DNA of 64,000 bases from Actinoalloteichus_B caeruleus (GCF_000718005.1 NZ_JODV01000001.1); one strand, 5' to 3'. Shown: positions 51,272-59,474, counted from the stretch's first letter. Notes: generated from the letters alone by a model not told the origin. Program-made: numbers and translations.

Positions 51272-53308
51272 TCACGGCCCACCCCCGGGTGGCAGCAGTG
51301 CTCCGCTGGTCAGGCCGAGCTCCCACTGATCAGCCAGTTCCCGCGCGGTGTTCGCGGCGAGGCTCGCGGCCGAGTGCGTGGCTCGGACGCGGCGGAACGC
51401 CTGCCCGTAAAGCTTCTGGCGTTCCATCGGGATGAGCGGCACCCGCAGTCGTTTGACGTCGATGCGCTGGATCGAGGTGCCCGCCGCCGCGCCGTGAATG
51501 TTCTGCTCGGCGGACAGGAACCCGGCCAGGAAGTCGGAGTCCAGTCGTTCCGAGTCCGGGCGGAGCAGGAACAGATGCGGCCCGAGGACGCTGCCCGCTT
51601 CGCCGTCGCGGGCGACATGGGCGACGACCGGCCCCGCGTGGTGCAGCGCCTCCGGCAGGAGCACATCTCCCGGCTCAATCGGAACCAGCTCCTCCACCGG
51701 CACATCCCGTAGGGAGCCGGATGGTGGCGCGCCGGCGCGGACGTCGTGGTGGGTGAGCACGGTTGGTGGTTGGTCGGGTGCGGGCGGCGCCACCCCCCGT
51801 GCCAGCGTCGCTCGGTGCAGGGTGAGCGCGCCGCCGCGCAGGAGGTCAGCGACCGTAGCCGTTCGCCACGCCGCGGGCTCCGATCCCGCCGTCCGCCACA
51901 GCTGCTCGTCGCTGAGTCCCACCAGGGCGTGACCGGCGTCGCGCAACCGCTCCCGCAGTTCGCTGGTGCGCGCTTCATGGCGGCCCGGGTCGAGGACGGT
52001 CGCGGCCCGGACATGGCGTTGCGGAGTGAGGTCGACCGTCCCGTCGAGGAGGTCGACCACCGGCCGGGTGCGGGTGCGGCCGTGTTCCGGCTCGACACCG
52101 TCGGGGTCTTCGCGGAACGCCCGCCATGCTGTCAGGACCCGTTCCGACACGGATTTCCAGTCGATCTCCCGACCTCGCCCCGGTTCGGTCGAGGCGTCGA
52201 CGAACAGGACCGGCCGCGGGTCTGCGCTCGGCGGCGGAGCCAGCAACCACAGCTGCAGGCTGACATGGAGCGGAGGCGCCGCTCCCTGCGGCAGCGCGAT
52301 CACCGCCCTCAGTGCACCCGAGCGTACGAGTTCGGCACGGATCCGGCGGCCGCTGGACCGTTCGGCCGCGCCCGGCGGCATCACGACCACCGCAGTGCCA
52401 TCGGCACGCAGGTGCGCGAGGCAGTGCTGCACCCACGCCAGTTCGGATTCCGAGCGCGGCGGCAGGCCGTGGACCCATCGCGGGTCGTAGGCGAGTTCGT
52501 CGTGGCCCCAGTCGCGAGTACCGAAGGGCGGGACGCACACCACAGCGTCGACCCGCTCGTCGGGGAAGGCGTCCACCCGGAGGCTGTCGCCAGGACACAC
52601 CTCAGCGTGGGGGGTGGAGATCTCAGCGCGGACCCGTGCCAACTCGGCCTGATCCGCGGCGATCTCCTGACCCAGCACGCACGAGGCCCCCGCTCGTGCC
52701 GCCGCCGCCAACAGCGCGCCGCCACCGCACGCCGGGTCCAGGACCCGGTCGACCCGCTCCGGCAGCGCGACCAGGAGATCGGCCAGTCCCGCCGGGGTGG
52801 GTTCCGTCCCGGTCGCCACGGCGTCGGTCAGGTGTTCGGCGATCACCCGCAACGCCGTCTCCGCGCCACGCGCGTCGAGACAGCGCAGCAGTACGCGGAT
52901 CGCCGGACCGGGCACCGTCGACAACGCACCGTCGGGGTCGGGCAGCGCCGCGGCCAGCTCCGCGCCGAACGTCTCATCGGACAGGCCAGCGAGCTGCGCC
53001 AGCCCCTTCGGAGGTAGGTTCACCAGCGGCGGCACGAGCGACAGCAACCGCAGGGCCAACGCCCGCCCGTCGAGAGCCCCCCGCAACGCGATGCGCAGCT
53101 CCGCCTCCGGTGTCGCCTCCGGCAGTTGCCCGCGCCCGGACAGCCACTCGCGAACGGACTCAAGAGCGTAGGTCGGGCTCGTGTCCGTGCCACCCACCGG
53201 GCTGGGGAAGTCCGGGTGACGGCGTCGCCAGTTGCTCACCGTAGCGCGCGTAACCCCCGCCAACCGGGAGATCTCGGCGGCGGTCACTTGCGTTGTCAGG
53301 TCGGGCAT
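51272..53308 (-). CDS. HTH-N6-methylase-specificity-like fusion with altered catalytic motif
   Basis: 678 residues. Residues about 8-30 form a MerR/phage-type HTH (VTAAEISRLAGVTRATVSNW). A helical HsdM_N-like part follows, then an N6-methylase domain with intact SAM motif I DPACGGG (191-197). Motif IV reads VPPFG (V259-G263), without the catalytic Asn/Asp of (N/D)PP(Y/F). The C-terminal 220 residues look like half an HsdS: GPHLFLLRPDSERLDSDFLA, then IQRIDVKRLRVPLIPMERQK. It probably binds SAM and DNA but may not methylate. First gene of the hsd operon, 53 bp before hsdM. A regulatory or decoy role is inference. Confidence 0.8.
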   Translation of the reverse strand: MPDLTTQVTAAEISRLAGVTRATVSNWRRRHPDFPSPVGGTDTSPTYALESVREWLSGRGQLPEATPEAELRIALRGALDGRALALRLLSLVPPLVNLPPKGLAQLAGLSDETFGAELAAALPDPDGALSTVPGPAIRVLLRCLDARGAETALRVIAEHLTDAVATGTEPTPAGLADLLVALPERVDRVLDPACGGGALLAAAARAGASCVLGQEIAADQAELARVRAEISTPHAEVCPGDSLRVDAFPDERVDAVVCVPPFGTRDWGHDELAYDPRWVHGLPPRSESELAWVQHCLAHLRADGTAVVVMPPGAAERSSGRRIRAELVRSGALRAVIALPQGAAPPLHVSLQLWLLAPPPSADPRPVLFVDASTEPGRGREIDWKSVSERVLTAWRAFREDPDGVEPEHGRTRTRPVVDLLDGTVDLTPQRHVRAATVLDPGRHEARTSELRERLRDAGHALVGLSDEQLWRTAGSEPAAWRTATVADLLRGGALTLHRATLARGVAPPAPDQPPTVLTHHDVRAGAPPSGSLRDVPVEELVPIEPGDVLLPEALHHAGPVVAHVARDGEAGSVLGPHLFLLRPDSERLDSDFLAGFLSAEQNIHGAAAGTSIQRIDVKRLRVPLIPMERQKLYGQAFRRVRATHSAASLAANTARELADQWELGLTSGALLPPGGGP

Positions 53309-53318
53309 CACGGGCGTC

Positions 53319-53328
53319 CTGTCGACAG
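53319..53328. promoter_or_regulatory. Palindrome in the hsd operon leader
   Basis: CTGTCGACAG is a perfect 10-bp palindrome between the predicted transcription start and the first start codon (53308), a suitable place for autoregulation by the HTH-containing first gene product. Confidence 0.35.
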
Positions 53329-53345
53329 CGATCAACAACACGGCA

Positions 53346-53374
53346 ACCATACCCCGTAAACATCAGAAAGCCAA
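53346..53374 (-). promoter_or_regulatory. Candidate promoter of the five-gene hsd operon
   Basis: On the minus strand TTGGCT (53374-53369) and TATGGT (53351-53346) are separated by 17 bp. Initiation near 53339 gives a leader of about 30 nt. Confidence 0.6.
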
Positions 53375-54018
53375 GTCCGCTGGCACATCTCCTGTTAACA
53401 GCGCTTTCAGCGCATTATCGGCGGGCAGCCTTCCTACTGGTGTCGTCACCAGTGCGTGTCTCCCGTGCCGTCGCCGCTTCGTCCTGCTCCACCCCACATC
53501 CGACGCGGACCGCACCCCTGCCGCCGCTCACCCGAGGTGTCGAGTGCATCCGACTCCACGTCATGCCGGTCAGCATGGCAGCGATACTCGGAACGACGGC
53601 CTTGCCGACGCTGATGCTGCTCGTTCGCACCCGCCACAGGAGAACAAGCGGGTGACGCGACACGTGTTGGCCCACAGCGGCGCGACATCGAGCTACGCGG
53701 CGTGGGCAAGGTGATCACCTCGACCACCAACGGCGTGAACACCAACCCTCACGCGCCGTCAAGCGACGGCCTGGGCCGGCACGACGCGGCTGGTCGACAC
53801 CGGCGGTCACCCCGGAGCTGGCTGACGACAGCGTTCGCTGAGCCACGAGGCTCGCTGAGATGCCCCTGGTGGTCACCATGCCGGTCGCGTCCGGCTCGGC
53901 GTCCTCGAATCGACGGCGAGACCCGCTCAGCGCGTGACACGCGCTCGATGCCAAGCCCGAGCCCCGGCCCCGAGGCCAGGAGCAGTGGGCCGAACCCGAC
54001 TCATCCCAGGGGACACGG

Positions 54019-54053
54019 AAAAGGCCGTTCCCGCCTCACTGGCGGAAACGGCC
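54019..54053 (-). terminator. Rho-independent terminator of tRNA-Ala
   Basis: On the minus strand a 13-bp stem (54053-54041 with 54035-54023, one G-U pair), a 5-nt loop and a run of four T follow the tRNA by about 36 nt. Confidence 0.85.
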
Positions 54054-54088
54054 TCGAAGAAAGCAGATCTGACAAAAAGCGATTCTGT

Positions 54089-54161
54089 GGAGCTGAGGGG
54101 AATCGAACCCCTGACCTTCTCGATGCGAACGAGACGCGCTACCAACTGCGCTACAGCCCCG
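54089..54161 (-). tRNA. tRNA-Ala, anticodon CGC
   Basis: A 73-nt cloverleaf: 7-bp acceptor stem, D arm, 5-bp anticodon stem TCTCG/CGAGA around loop TTCGCAT (anticodon CGC), T arm AGGGG/CCCCT with TTCGAAT loop, and discriminator A. The acceptor contains G3-U70, the universal alanine identity pair. The 3' CCA is not encoded (CAG follows). Its 3' end points toward the hsd island. A TATGCT -10 hexamer at 54186-54181 (minus) lies about 20 nt upstream. Confidence 0.97.
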
Positions 54162-54239
54162 TGTTCCGTTGTGCGTCGAAAGCATAGCAGCGCCCGGACG
54201 AGGGGGGTGCACCCACCCCCACCCAGCCGGGCGCCGCGC

Positions 54240-55040
54240 TCACTCCCCCACCGCTCGGCGGTAGTAGGGGTGGTGCGGTACGTCTAACTCGTCGAAGGCG
54301 GGGTCGTCGTCGTCCAACTCGACGGCGAAGGCGCCGTGGTGGTTGGGACGCTGCGTGGCGCCGGGGACGTAGCCGGCGACGGAGCCACCCGTCCGCTGTC
54401 CGCCCGCGCCCTGGCTCACGCCGCCGACCGGCCGCACGTGGCTGTGGCCCTCGGCGGCACGCCGCTCGGCCTCGGCGATGCGGGCCGCCCGCCGCTGGCG
54501 CACGGCCTCCTCGATCCGCACCTGCCTGCGCAGGTAGACGAGGTAGCCGAGCAGCCCGAGGTCGACCGCGCCGTGCGCCCACCAGAGCATGGGCATCGCC
54601 GCGAAACCGGCCACCAGGGCGAGCACGACCGCCAGGGTGATCAGCGCCAGCACCACTCGCTGGCGGAACGCGTACTTCGCCTTGGCGACCCTGGCCGCCG
54701 CCTCCGGGTCGAAACCCCCCCGCCCCGGTCGGTACCGCCGGCCGGCGCGGACGTCGTCGCCGTTGAGCGACCGCCACTGATCCTCGTCGTTCCCGGGCTC
54801 CCCGCCGCCCTCGTCGTCGAGATCGGTGTCCTCGTCCCGCTCCTTCTCCGGCACGCTGAGTTCCTCCTCGAACTCATTCCTGGCGGCGGGCACGGCATCG
54901 GCGCTCCGGCCTCGCCGCACCACCCTGGCCGCCAGCTCCGAATCAGCGGTACGCGAGACCTCCCGACGACGTCGCGCGATCATGGGCACGAGCACGACGA
55001 GCCACGCAACCGCCAGCCCAACGAATATCAGAGAACTCAA
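54240..55040 (-). CDS. sepX: Divisome protein SepX/GlpR
   Basis: 266-residue membrane protein. An N-terminal segment SSLIFVGLAVAWLVVLVPM is followed by basic ARRRREV, an acidic disordered region, two central membrane helices (about 130-175: VVLALITLAVVLALVAGF and GLLGYLVYLRRQ), then a disordered tail ending DVPHHPYYRRAVGE. This is the architecture of SepX in Streptomyces and GlpR in corynebacteria, which stabilise the Z ring; GlpR binds the gephyrin-like MoeA (Glp). TTG at 55040 is chosen because homologues begin at this MSSL-like segment. Glp is encoded two genes upstream, supporting the assignment. Confidence 0.87.
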   Translation of the reverse strand: MSSLIFVGLAVAWLVVLVPMIARRRREVSRTADSELAARVVRRGRSADAVPAARNEFEEELSVPEKERDEDTDLDDEGGGEPGNDEDQWRSLNGDDVRAGRRYRPGRGGFDPEAAARVAKAKYAFRQRVVLALITLAVVLALVAGFAAMPMLWWAHGAVDLGLLGYLVYLRRQVRIEEAVRQRRAARIAEAERRAAEGHSHVRPVGGVSQGAGGQRTGGSVAGYVPGATQRPNHHGAFAVELDDDDPAFDELDVPHHPYYRRAVGE

Positions 55041-55451
55041 CGTGCCTCGCCACCTCCCCCTAGCCACGAACAGCACGCTCCTGCGTTCGTCACGCTAGCC
55101 ACACCAGTCACACCTACGTCGGAGGCGCGCCGGAATCTCCACGTTCCGCAAGTGTGGGGTTGATCGCCCTGGAGATCATCCACCAGGATCGACAGCAATC
55201 GTCGGTGCGCCTTGTCGCTCAGTGACCCATCGAGTGGGTTCCTGCCGCCTCCCGGCGGGGCCTGACTCTGTTGTGGCTGGTCACCGAACCCCTCGCACCG
55301 CGCCGCTCGCATCCCGGACTTCTGCCGCGTCGCGTTCGACGACTACCGAGCGCGACCACTCAGCCACGTAATGATCATCGATGGGTGGCGTCTCCGTCAA
55401 CGGTGAACGTCTTTCGGGTCTGCGGGCGGCGCACCCGGAACGTAGCCAAGA
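55041..55451. other. 411-bp stretch without a supported gene
   Basis: Between the rimJ-like gene and sepX on the same strand. It presumably contains the sepX promoter (a TAGCGT hexamer occurs about 50 bp before the TTG). No convincing coding frame. Confidence 0.4.
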
Positions 55452-56048
55452 TCACGCCAGCCTGGCGCGTCCCTGGGTGACCAGCGCGTGCACCGCGCCC
55501 CGGGGCAGGTCCTCGACCGTCACCGCCAGGCACAGGTGGTCGTGCCAACCGCCCTCGACGTTGAGGTACCGGCGGTACAGGCCCTCCCTGCGGAAGCCGA
55601 CCTTCTCCAGCACCCGGAGGCTGGGCCCGTTGTCCGGGCGAACGGTCGCCTCCAGCCGGTGCAGCCCGGCGGCGTGGAAGGCGTGGTCGACGGCCAGGGC
55701 CACCGCGGCACTCGCCACTCCACCACCCACCCGGGTGCTCGCCACCCAGTAGCCCACCCACGCCGAGCACAGCGCCCCTCGGATCACGTTGCCGATGGTC
55801 AACTGGCCGACGAACTCGCCGTTCACCGCGATCACGAAGGGCAGCGCGGTGCCCTGCCGCCCCATCCGCCGCAGCGCCCCGTACTGGCTGGGCCAGGCGA
55901 GGACCCCGTTGCGCTCCTCCCAGCGTTCGGGGGAACTGGGTTCCCACCGTTCCAGGTGGCCTCGGTCACGAAGCCGGATCGAGCTCCACGCCCCGCCGTC
56001 CCGGAGCCGGGGCGGGCGCAGTTCCACCGCCCCGGCGGGCACGATCAC
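55452..56048 (-). CDS. rimJ: GNAT acetyltransferase, RimJ/RimL type
   Basis: Acetyl-CoA-dependent N-acetyltransferase resembling enzymes that modify ribosomal-protein N-termini. The 198-residue frame shows RLRDRGHLERWEP, the core WVGYWVASTRVGGGVASAAV (acetyl-CoA loop), and HRLEATVRPDNGPSLRVLEK followed by VGFRREGLYRRYL, all family typical. GTG at 56048 is the first ordinary start. However, AGGAGG at 56114-56109 is 6 nt upstream of an in-frame CTG (56102), and the extra 18 residues (SATQFSRHPGWPERLGP) look like the usual N-terminus of homologues, so the true start may be that CTG. It lies between moeA/glp and sepX. Confidence 0.88.
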   Translation of the reverse strand: MIVPAGAVELRPPRLRDGGAWSSIRLRDRGHLERWEPSSPERWEERNGVLAWPSQYGALRRMGRQGTALPFVIAVNGEFVGQLTIGNVIRGALCSAWVGYWVASTRVGGGVASAAVALAVDHAFHAAGLHRLEATVRPDNGPSLRVLEKVGFRREGLYRRYLNVEGGWHDHLCLAVTVEDLPRGAVHALVTQGRARLA

Positions 56049-56154
56049 CGGGCCGAGCCTCTCCGGCCAGCCCGGGTGCCTGCTGAACTGGGTCGCGCTC
56101 AGCGGAGCCCTCCTGGCCTCCGTGCCACCACGCCAGTCACCACCGGGTCCTCCC

Positions 56155-57378
56155 TCAGCCGCGCTGGGCCAGGAAGCTGACGTGCACGTCCTGGTCCACG
56201 CCCAGTTCGGTCACGTCCTCGTCGACGAGGATGAGGCAGTTGGCCTCGGCCAGCGAGGCCAACAGGTGTGATCCACCGGCCCCCAGGGGTTGCACCAGGT
56301 ACTCCTGGCTGGTGCCGTCCCGGAGCAGCTGCCCTCGGAGGAAGCCGCGCCGGCCCTTGGTGGAGGCGATCGGCGCGAGCAGCCGGGCCGTCACCACCCG
56401 GCGGTGCGGGTTGTTCTTGCCCAGGGCCGTCCGGATCAACGGGCGGACGAAGATCTCGAAGACGACGAGCGCGCTGACCGGGTTCCCCGGCAGGAGGAAG
56501 GTCGGGACCTTGTCGGGACCGAGCCGCCCGAACCCCTGGGTGGAGCCGGGGTGCATGGTGACCCTGGACTCGTCGATCTCCCCGAGGTCGGCGAGGGCGG
56601 CCCGCACCTGGTGCCCGGTGTTCCCGCCGACGCCCCCGGCGATGACGACCAGCTCGGAGAGCAGCAGCCGTCCCTCGACGACCTCGTGCAACCGTCTGGG
56701 GTCGGTGCTGACGATGCCCACCCTCGTCACCTCGGCACCGGCGTCCCTGGCCGCGGCGGCGAGGGCGTAGGAGTTGACGTCGTAGACCTGGCCGCCGCCG
56801 GGGTTCCGGTCGATGTCGACCAGTTCCTCACCGACGGAGATGATCGACACCCGGGGACGGGGGTGCACCAGCACCTTGCCGCGTCCCACCGCCGCCAGCA
56901 GGCCCACCTGGGCGGCCCCGATGACCGCCCCGCGACGGACCGCGACGTCACCGGCCTGGACGTCCTCCCCGGCCCGGCGGACGAAGGCACCCGAGGGCAC
57001 CGGTTGCCGCACGGTCACCTTCGCCGGGTTCTCGTCGGTGTAGCCCACGGGCACCACCGCGTCGGCCAGGGTGGGCAGGGGAGCTCCGGTGCCGACGCGG
57101 ACCGTCTGCCCCGGTTGCAGGCGGCGCGGCTGCCGCGACCCGGCGTCGATCTCGCCGATCACCGGCATCAACAGGGACTCCTCCGCGGCGGCCTGCACGT
57201 CGACGCTGCGCACCGCGTAGCCGTCCACCGCCGCCTGGTCGAAGCCGGGCAACGCCCGCTCGGCCACGACGTCCTCCGCGCACAGCAGCCCCTGGGCCTC
57301 GGAGATCGCCACCCGCACCGGGGAGGGTCGGACCGCGGCGGCGAGTACCTTCGCAAGCTGCTCGTCTACCGACCTCAT
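56155..57378 (-). CDS. moeA: Molybdopterin molybdenumtransferase / gephyrin-like protein
   Basis: 407 residues of the MoeA/gephyrin fold. The N-terminus MRSVDEQLAKVLA is that of the actinobacterial Glp group. PGFDQAAVDGYAV, GTGAPLP, VGEELVD, DVNSYALAAAARDAGAEV, GGVGG, and the C-terminal LPGNPVSALVVFE follow. Canonical MoeA inserts molybdate into molybdopterin. In corynebacteria this paralogue (Glp) also binds FtsZ and GlpR. The active-site GGVSVG motif of classic MoeA appears here as GGVGG, which fits a structural role. ATG at 57378 is chosen at the conserved N-terminus. Confidence 0.9.
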   Translation of the reverse strand: MRSVDEQLAKVLAAAVRPSPVRVAISEAQGLLCAEDVVAERALPGFDQAAVDGYAVRSVDVQAAAEESLLMPVIGEIDAGSRQPRRLQPGQTVRVGTGAPLPTLADAVVPVGYTDENPAKVTVRQPVPSGAFVRRAGEDVQAGDVAVRRGAVIGAAQVGLLAAVGRGKVLVHPRPRVSIISVGEELVDIDRNPGGGQVYDVNSYALAAAARDAGAEVTRVGIVSTDPRRLHEVVEGRLLLSELVVIAGGVGGNTGHQVRAALADLGEIDESRVTMHPGSTQGFGRLGPDKVPTFLLPGNPVSALVVFEIFVRPLIRTALGKNNPHRRVVTARLLAPIASTKGRRGFLRGQLLRDGTSQEYLVQPLGAGGSHLLASLAEANCLILVDEDVTELGVDQDVHVSFLAQRG

Positions 57379-57419
57379 CGCCACGAACTCACCGCCACCG
57401 TCGTTCAAACGTGACGCGG

Positions 57420-58343
57420 TCAGTTGGACCGCGTTCCCCCTTCGATCGTGCCCGCGGGATCGGCCACCACGTGACGGAGCCATTCCCGCAGCTCGGGGCC
57501 ATACTCCGGGTTGGAGAGCGCGAAGTCCACCGCGGCACGCAGGAACCCGCCAGGATTTCCCAGGTCATGGCGTCCGCCACGGTGCACGACGACATGGACC
57601 GGATGGCCCTCCGAGATCAACAACGCTACCGCGTCGGTCAGCTGCAGCTCGCCACCGGCACCGGGGGTGATGCGGTCGAGCGCGTCGAAGATGGCCCGGT
57701 CGAGCAGGTAGCGCCCGGCTGCCGCGTAGGTCGACGGCGCGTCCTCGGGGGCGGGCTTCTCGACCATCCCGTGCACCCGCAGCACGTCCTCCACACCGGT
57801 GTCCTCGACCTCGAACACCCCGTAGGCGGAGATCTGCTCCCGGGGGATGTCGAAGGCGCAGAGCACGCTCCCGCCGAAGCGCTCGCGCACCTCGGCCATC
57901 CGGGACAGGACCCCGGTCGGCAGGACGAGGTCGTCGGGCAGCAGCACCGCCACGGCCTCGTCCGAGTCGTTCAGGTTGGGCCTGGCGCAGGCGACGGCGT
58001 GCCCGAGCCCGAGGGCCTGCTCCTGGATGGCGACCTCCGCCCTGATCAGCTGGGGCGCCCGGCGCACCTTCTCCACCAGGGCGGTCTTGCCCCGTTCCTC
58101 CAGCGTCCGCTCCAGCTCGGGGCGTGGCTCGAAGTGGCGCGCCACCGACGACTTCTCGGGCGAGGTCACGATCACGAGTCGTTCCGCGCCCGCCTCCGCG
58201 GCCTCGCCCGCGACGAGTTCGATGGCGGGGGTGTCCACCACCGGCAACAGCTCTTTCGGCACGGACTTGGTCGTCGGCAGGAAACGGGTACCCAGTCCGG
58301 CGGCAGGGACGATGGCAGTCTGGAACGCGCTCGTCGGGCTCAT
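57420..58343 (-). CDS. galU: UTP-glucose-1-phosphate uridylyltransferase
   Basis: 307 residues, complete GalU. The nucleotide-binding VPAAGLGTRFLPTTKSVPKE is followed by LPVVDTPAI, EQALGLGHAV, LLPDDLVL, YGVFEV, MVEKPAPEDAPS and RYLLDRAIFD. It makes UDP-glucose for cell-wall glycans and trehalose or polysaccharide synthesis. ATG at 58343 is eight bases after TAGGCT. It is divergent from the formyl-THF cyclo-ligase gene (58-bp gap) and followed by moeA/glp at a 41-bp gap on the same strand. Confidence 0.97.
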   Translation of the reverse strand: MSPTSAFQTAIVPAAGLGTRFLPTTKSVPKELLPVVDTPAIELVAGEAAEAGAERLVIVTSPEKSSVARHFEPRPELERTLEERGKTALVEKVRRAPQLIRAEVAIQEQALGLGHAVACARPNLNDSDEAVAVLLPDDLVLPTGVLSRMAEVRERFGGSVLCAFDIPREQISAYGVFEVEDTGVEDVLRVHGMVEKPAPEDAPSTYAAAGRYLLDRAIFDALDRITPGAGGELQLTDAVALLISEGHPVHVVVHRGGRHDLGNPGGFLRAAVDFALSNPEYGPELREWLRHVVADPAGTIEGGTRSN

Positions 58344-58401
58344 ACCCGGAGAGCCTAGCCATCCGAGGTGCGCCTCGACTGCGCACGTAACGTGACGCAC
58401 T

Positions 58402-59016
58402 GTGACCCGGGCGGATGATGTGCCACCTGAAGGAACCAGTTCGGCCAAGCGGACCTGGCGACGACGGCTACTGGCCGCCCGGCGGGCGGTCCCGCCGGAG
58501 CAACGACGGGCGGAGGCGGAGAGGATCACGGCCGTCATCAGTGAGGTGGCCCGCGACAGGGCGGGGACCACGGTCGCGGCCCACGTGCCCTTCGGCACCG
58601 AGCCGGGGTCGCTCCACCTGGTGGACGCCCTGCGCGAGGGCGGCTGCCGGGTGCTGCTGCCGGTGGTGGTCGAACCGGACGGTCCGATGCGGTGGGCCGA
58701 GTACGGTGGGGAGGCGATGCTGCGCCCGGGCAACCTCGGCGTGCTGGAACCCTCGGGGCCGCTCCTGGCCCCGGAGGCGCTGTCCGAGGCCACGGCGATC
58801 CTGGTGCCGGCACTGGCCGTGGACCGGGCCGGGGTGCGGCTGGGGCGCGGCGGCGGTTGTTACGACCGCTCACTCCCGTTGGCCGCTCCGTCGACGTTGA
58901 CGGCGGCCGTGGTCCGGGACGCCGAACTCGTGGACCAGCTGCCCCACGGCCCGCACGACGCCCTGCTGACCAGCGTCATCACTCCCGGACGCGGGTTGCT
59001 CCACCTCCCCCGGTGA
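58402..59016 (+). CDS. 5-formyltetrahydrofolate cyclo-ligase
   Basis: 204-residue ATP-dependent enzyme converting 5-formyl-THF to 5,10-methenyl-THF. Family motifs: KRTWRRRLLAARRAVPPEQR at the N-terminus, VAAHVPFGTEPG, LVPALAVDRAGVRLGRGGG, and GCYDRSL, the equivalent of the usual GxGxGYYDR nucleotide-binding loop. GTG at 58402 lies 8 nt after TAACGT, probably giving a very short or absent leader. The fmdB-like gene follows. Confidence 0.93.
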   Translation: MTRADDVPPEGTSSAKRTWRRRLLAARRAVPPEQRRAEAERITAVISEVARDRAGTTVAAHVPFGTEPGSLHLVDALREGGCRVLLPVVVEPDGPMRWAEYGGEAMLRPGNLGVLEPSGPLLAPEALSEATAILVPALAVDRAGVRLGRGGGCYDRSLPLAAPSTLTAAVVRDAELVDQLPHGPHDALLTSVITPGRGLLHLPR

Positions 59017-59126
59017 CCAGCCGAGGGCCGGGGGGTGTTTGCGCGGAGGCACGACCTTGGCGCATTATCTGTATTGGCACTGTCCCCAGGCGAGTGCCAA
59101 ATTGATGCTCACGGAGGATACGAACC

Positions 59127-59474
59127 GTGCCCACCTACCAGTACGCCTGCACCGCGTGTGACCACCGGTTCGAGCAGGTGCAGAGCTTCACCGACCAAGC
59201 ACTGACGGCGTGCCCGGAGTGCCAGGGCAAGCTGCGCAAGCTCTTCTCCTCGGTGGGGGTCGTGTTCAAGGGGAGCGGTTTCTACCGCACCGACAGCAGG
59301 AGCTCCGGCGGCGGGACCGCCGCGAAGAGTTCCTCCTCGTCGAGTGAGGGTGCGACGAAGTCGGGCGACTCCGGTTCCTCCTCGAACTCCTCGTCCTCCT
59401 CGAACTCGTCCTCGTCGGACTCCGGCAAGAGCACGGCGTCGAGCGGGTCCAGCAAGGCCGCCAGCACGTCCTGA
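59127..59474 (+). CDS. FmdB-family zinc-ribbon protein with Ser-rich tail
   Basis: 115 residues. The N-terminal zinc ribbon has CxxC pairs at C8/C11 (YACTACDHRF) and C29/C32 (CPECQGKLRKLF), as in FmdB/CxxC_CxxC_SSSS proteins. The remainder from about residue 57 is almost entirely Ser, Gly, Lys, Thr and Ala. GTG at 59127 follows GGAGGA. In M. tuberculosis the corresponding gene sits next to the cyclo-ligase, as here. Function unknown; a redox or chaperone-linked role has been proposed for the mycobacterial relative. Confidence 0.88.
   Translation: MPTYQYACTACDHRFEQVQSFTDQALTACPECQGKLRKLFSSVGVVFKGSGFYRTDSRSSGGGTAAKSSSSSSEGATKSGDSGSSSNSSSSSNSSSSDSGKSTASSGSSKAASTS

Larger units (their letters stand above)
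53309..54018. other. Intergenic region between the hsd operon and tRNA-Ala terminator
   Basis: About 710 bp containing the hsd operon promoter at its left end and otherwise no supported gene. Open frames show neither ribosome-binding sites nor recognisable motifs. No integrase remnant or copy of the tRNA 3' end was found. Confidence 0.5.

Noticed and set aside
43018..53308. Pgl or BREX phage-defence system
   Set aside because: A kinase and methylase-like proteins are present, but pglY/brxC-type ATPase, pglZ alkaline-phosphatase-like and brxA/B genes are absent; the core is a type I hsdMSR set.
53563..53655. Possible 30-residue membrane peptide in the hsd-tRNA gap
   Set aside because: It has one hydrophobic stretch but no Shine-Dalgarno sequence, no -10 near its start, and lies in a gene-free region; not enough to report as a gene.
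42561..54161. Island boundaries defined by a duplicated tRNA-Ala 3' end
   Set aside because: I looked for a copy of the tRNA 3' end on the far side of the hsd operon and further left and found none, and there is no integrase gene, so I do not claim an integrative element.
53702..54187. 161-codon open frame across the tRNA on the opposite strand (translates to ...EGNRTPDLLDANETRYQLRY...)
   Set aside because: This is the well-known spurious translation of the antisense of a tRNA gene; no ribosome-binding site or family supports it.
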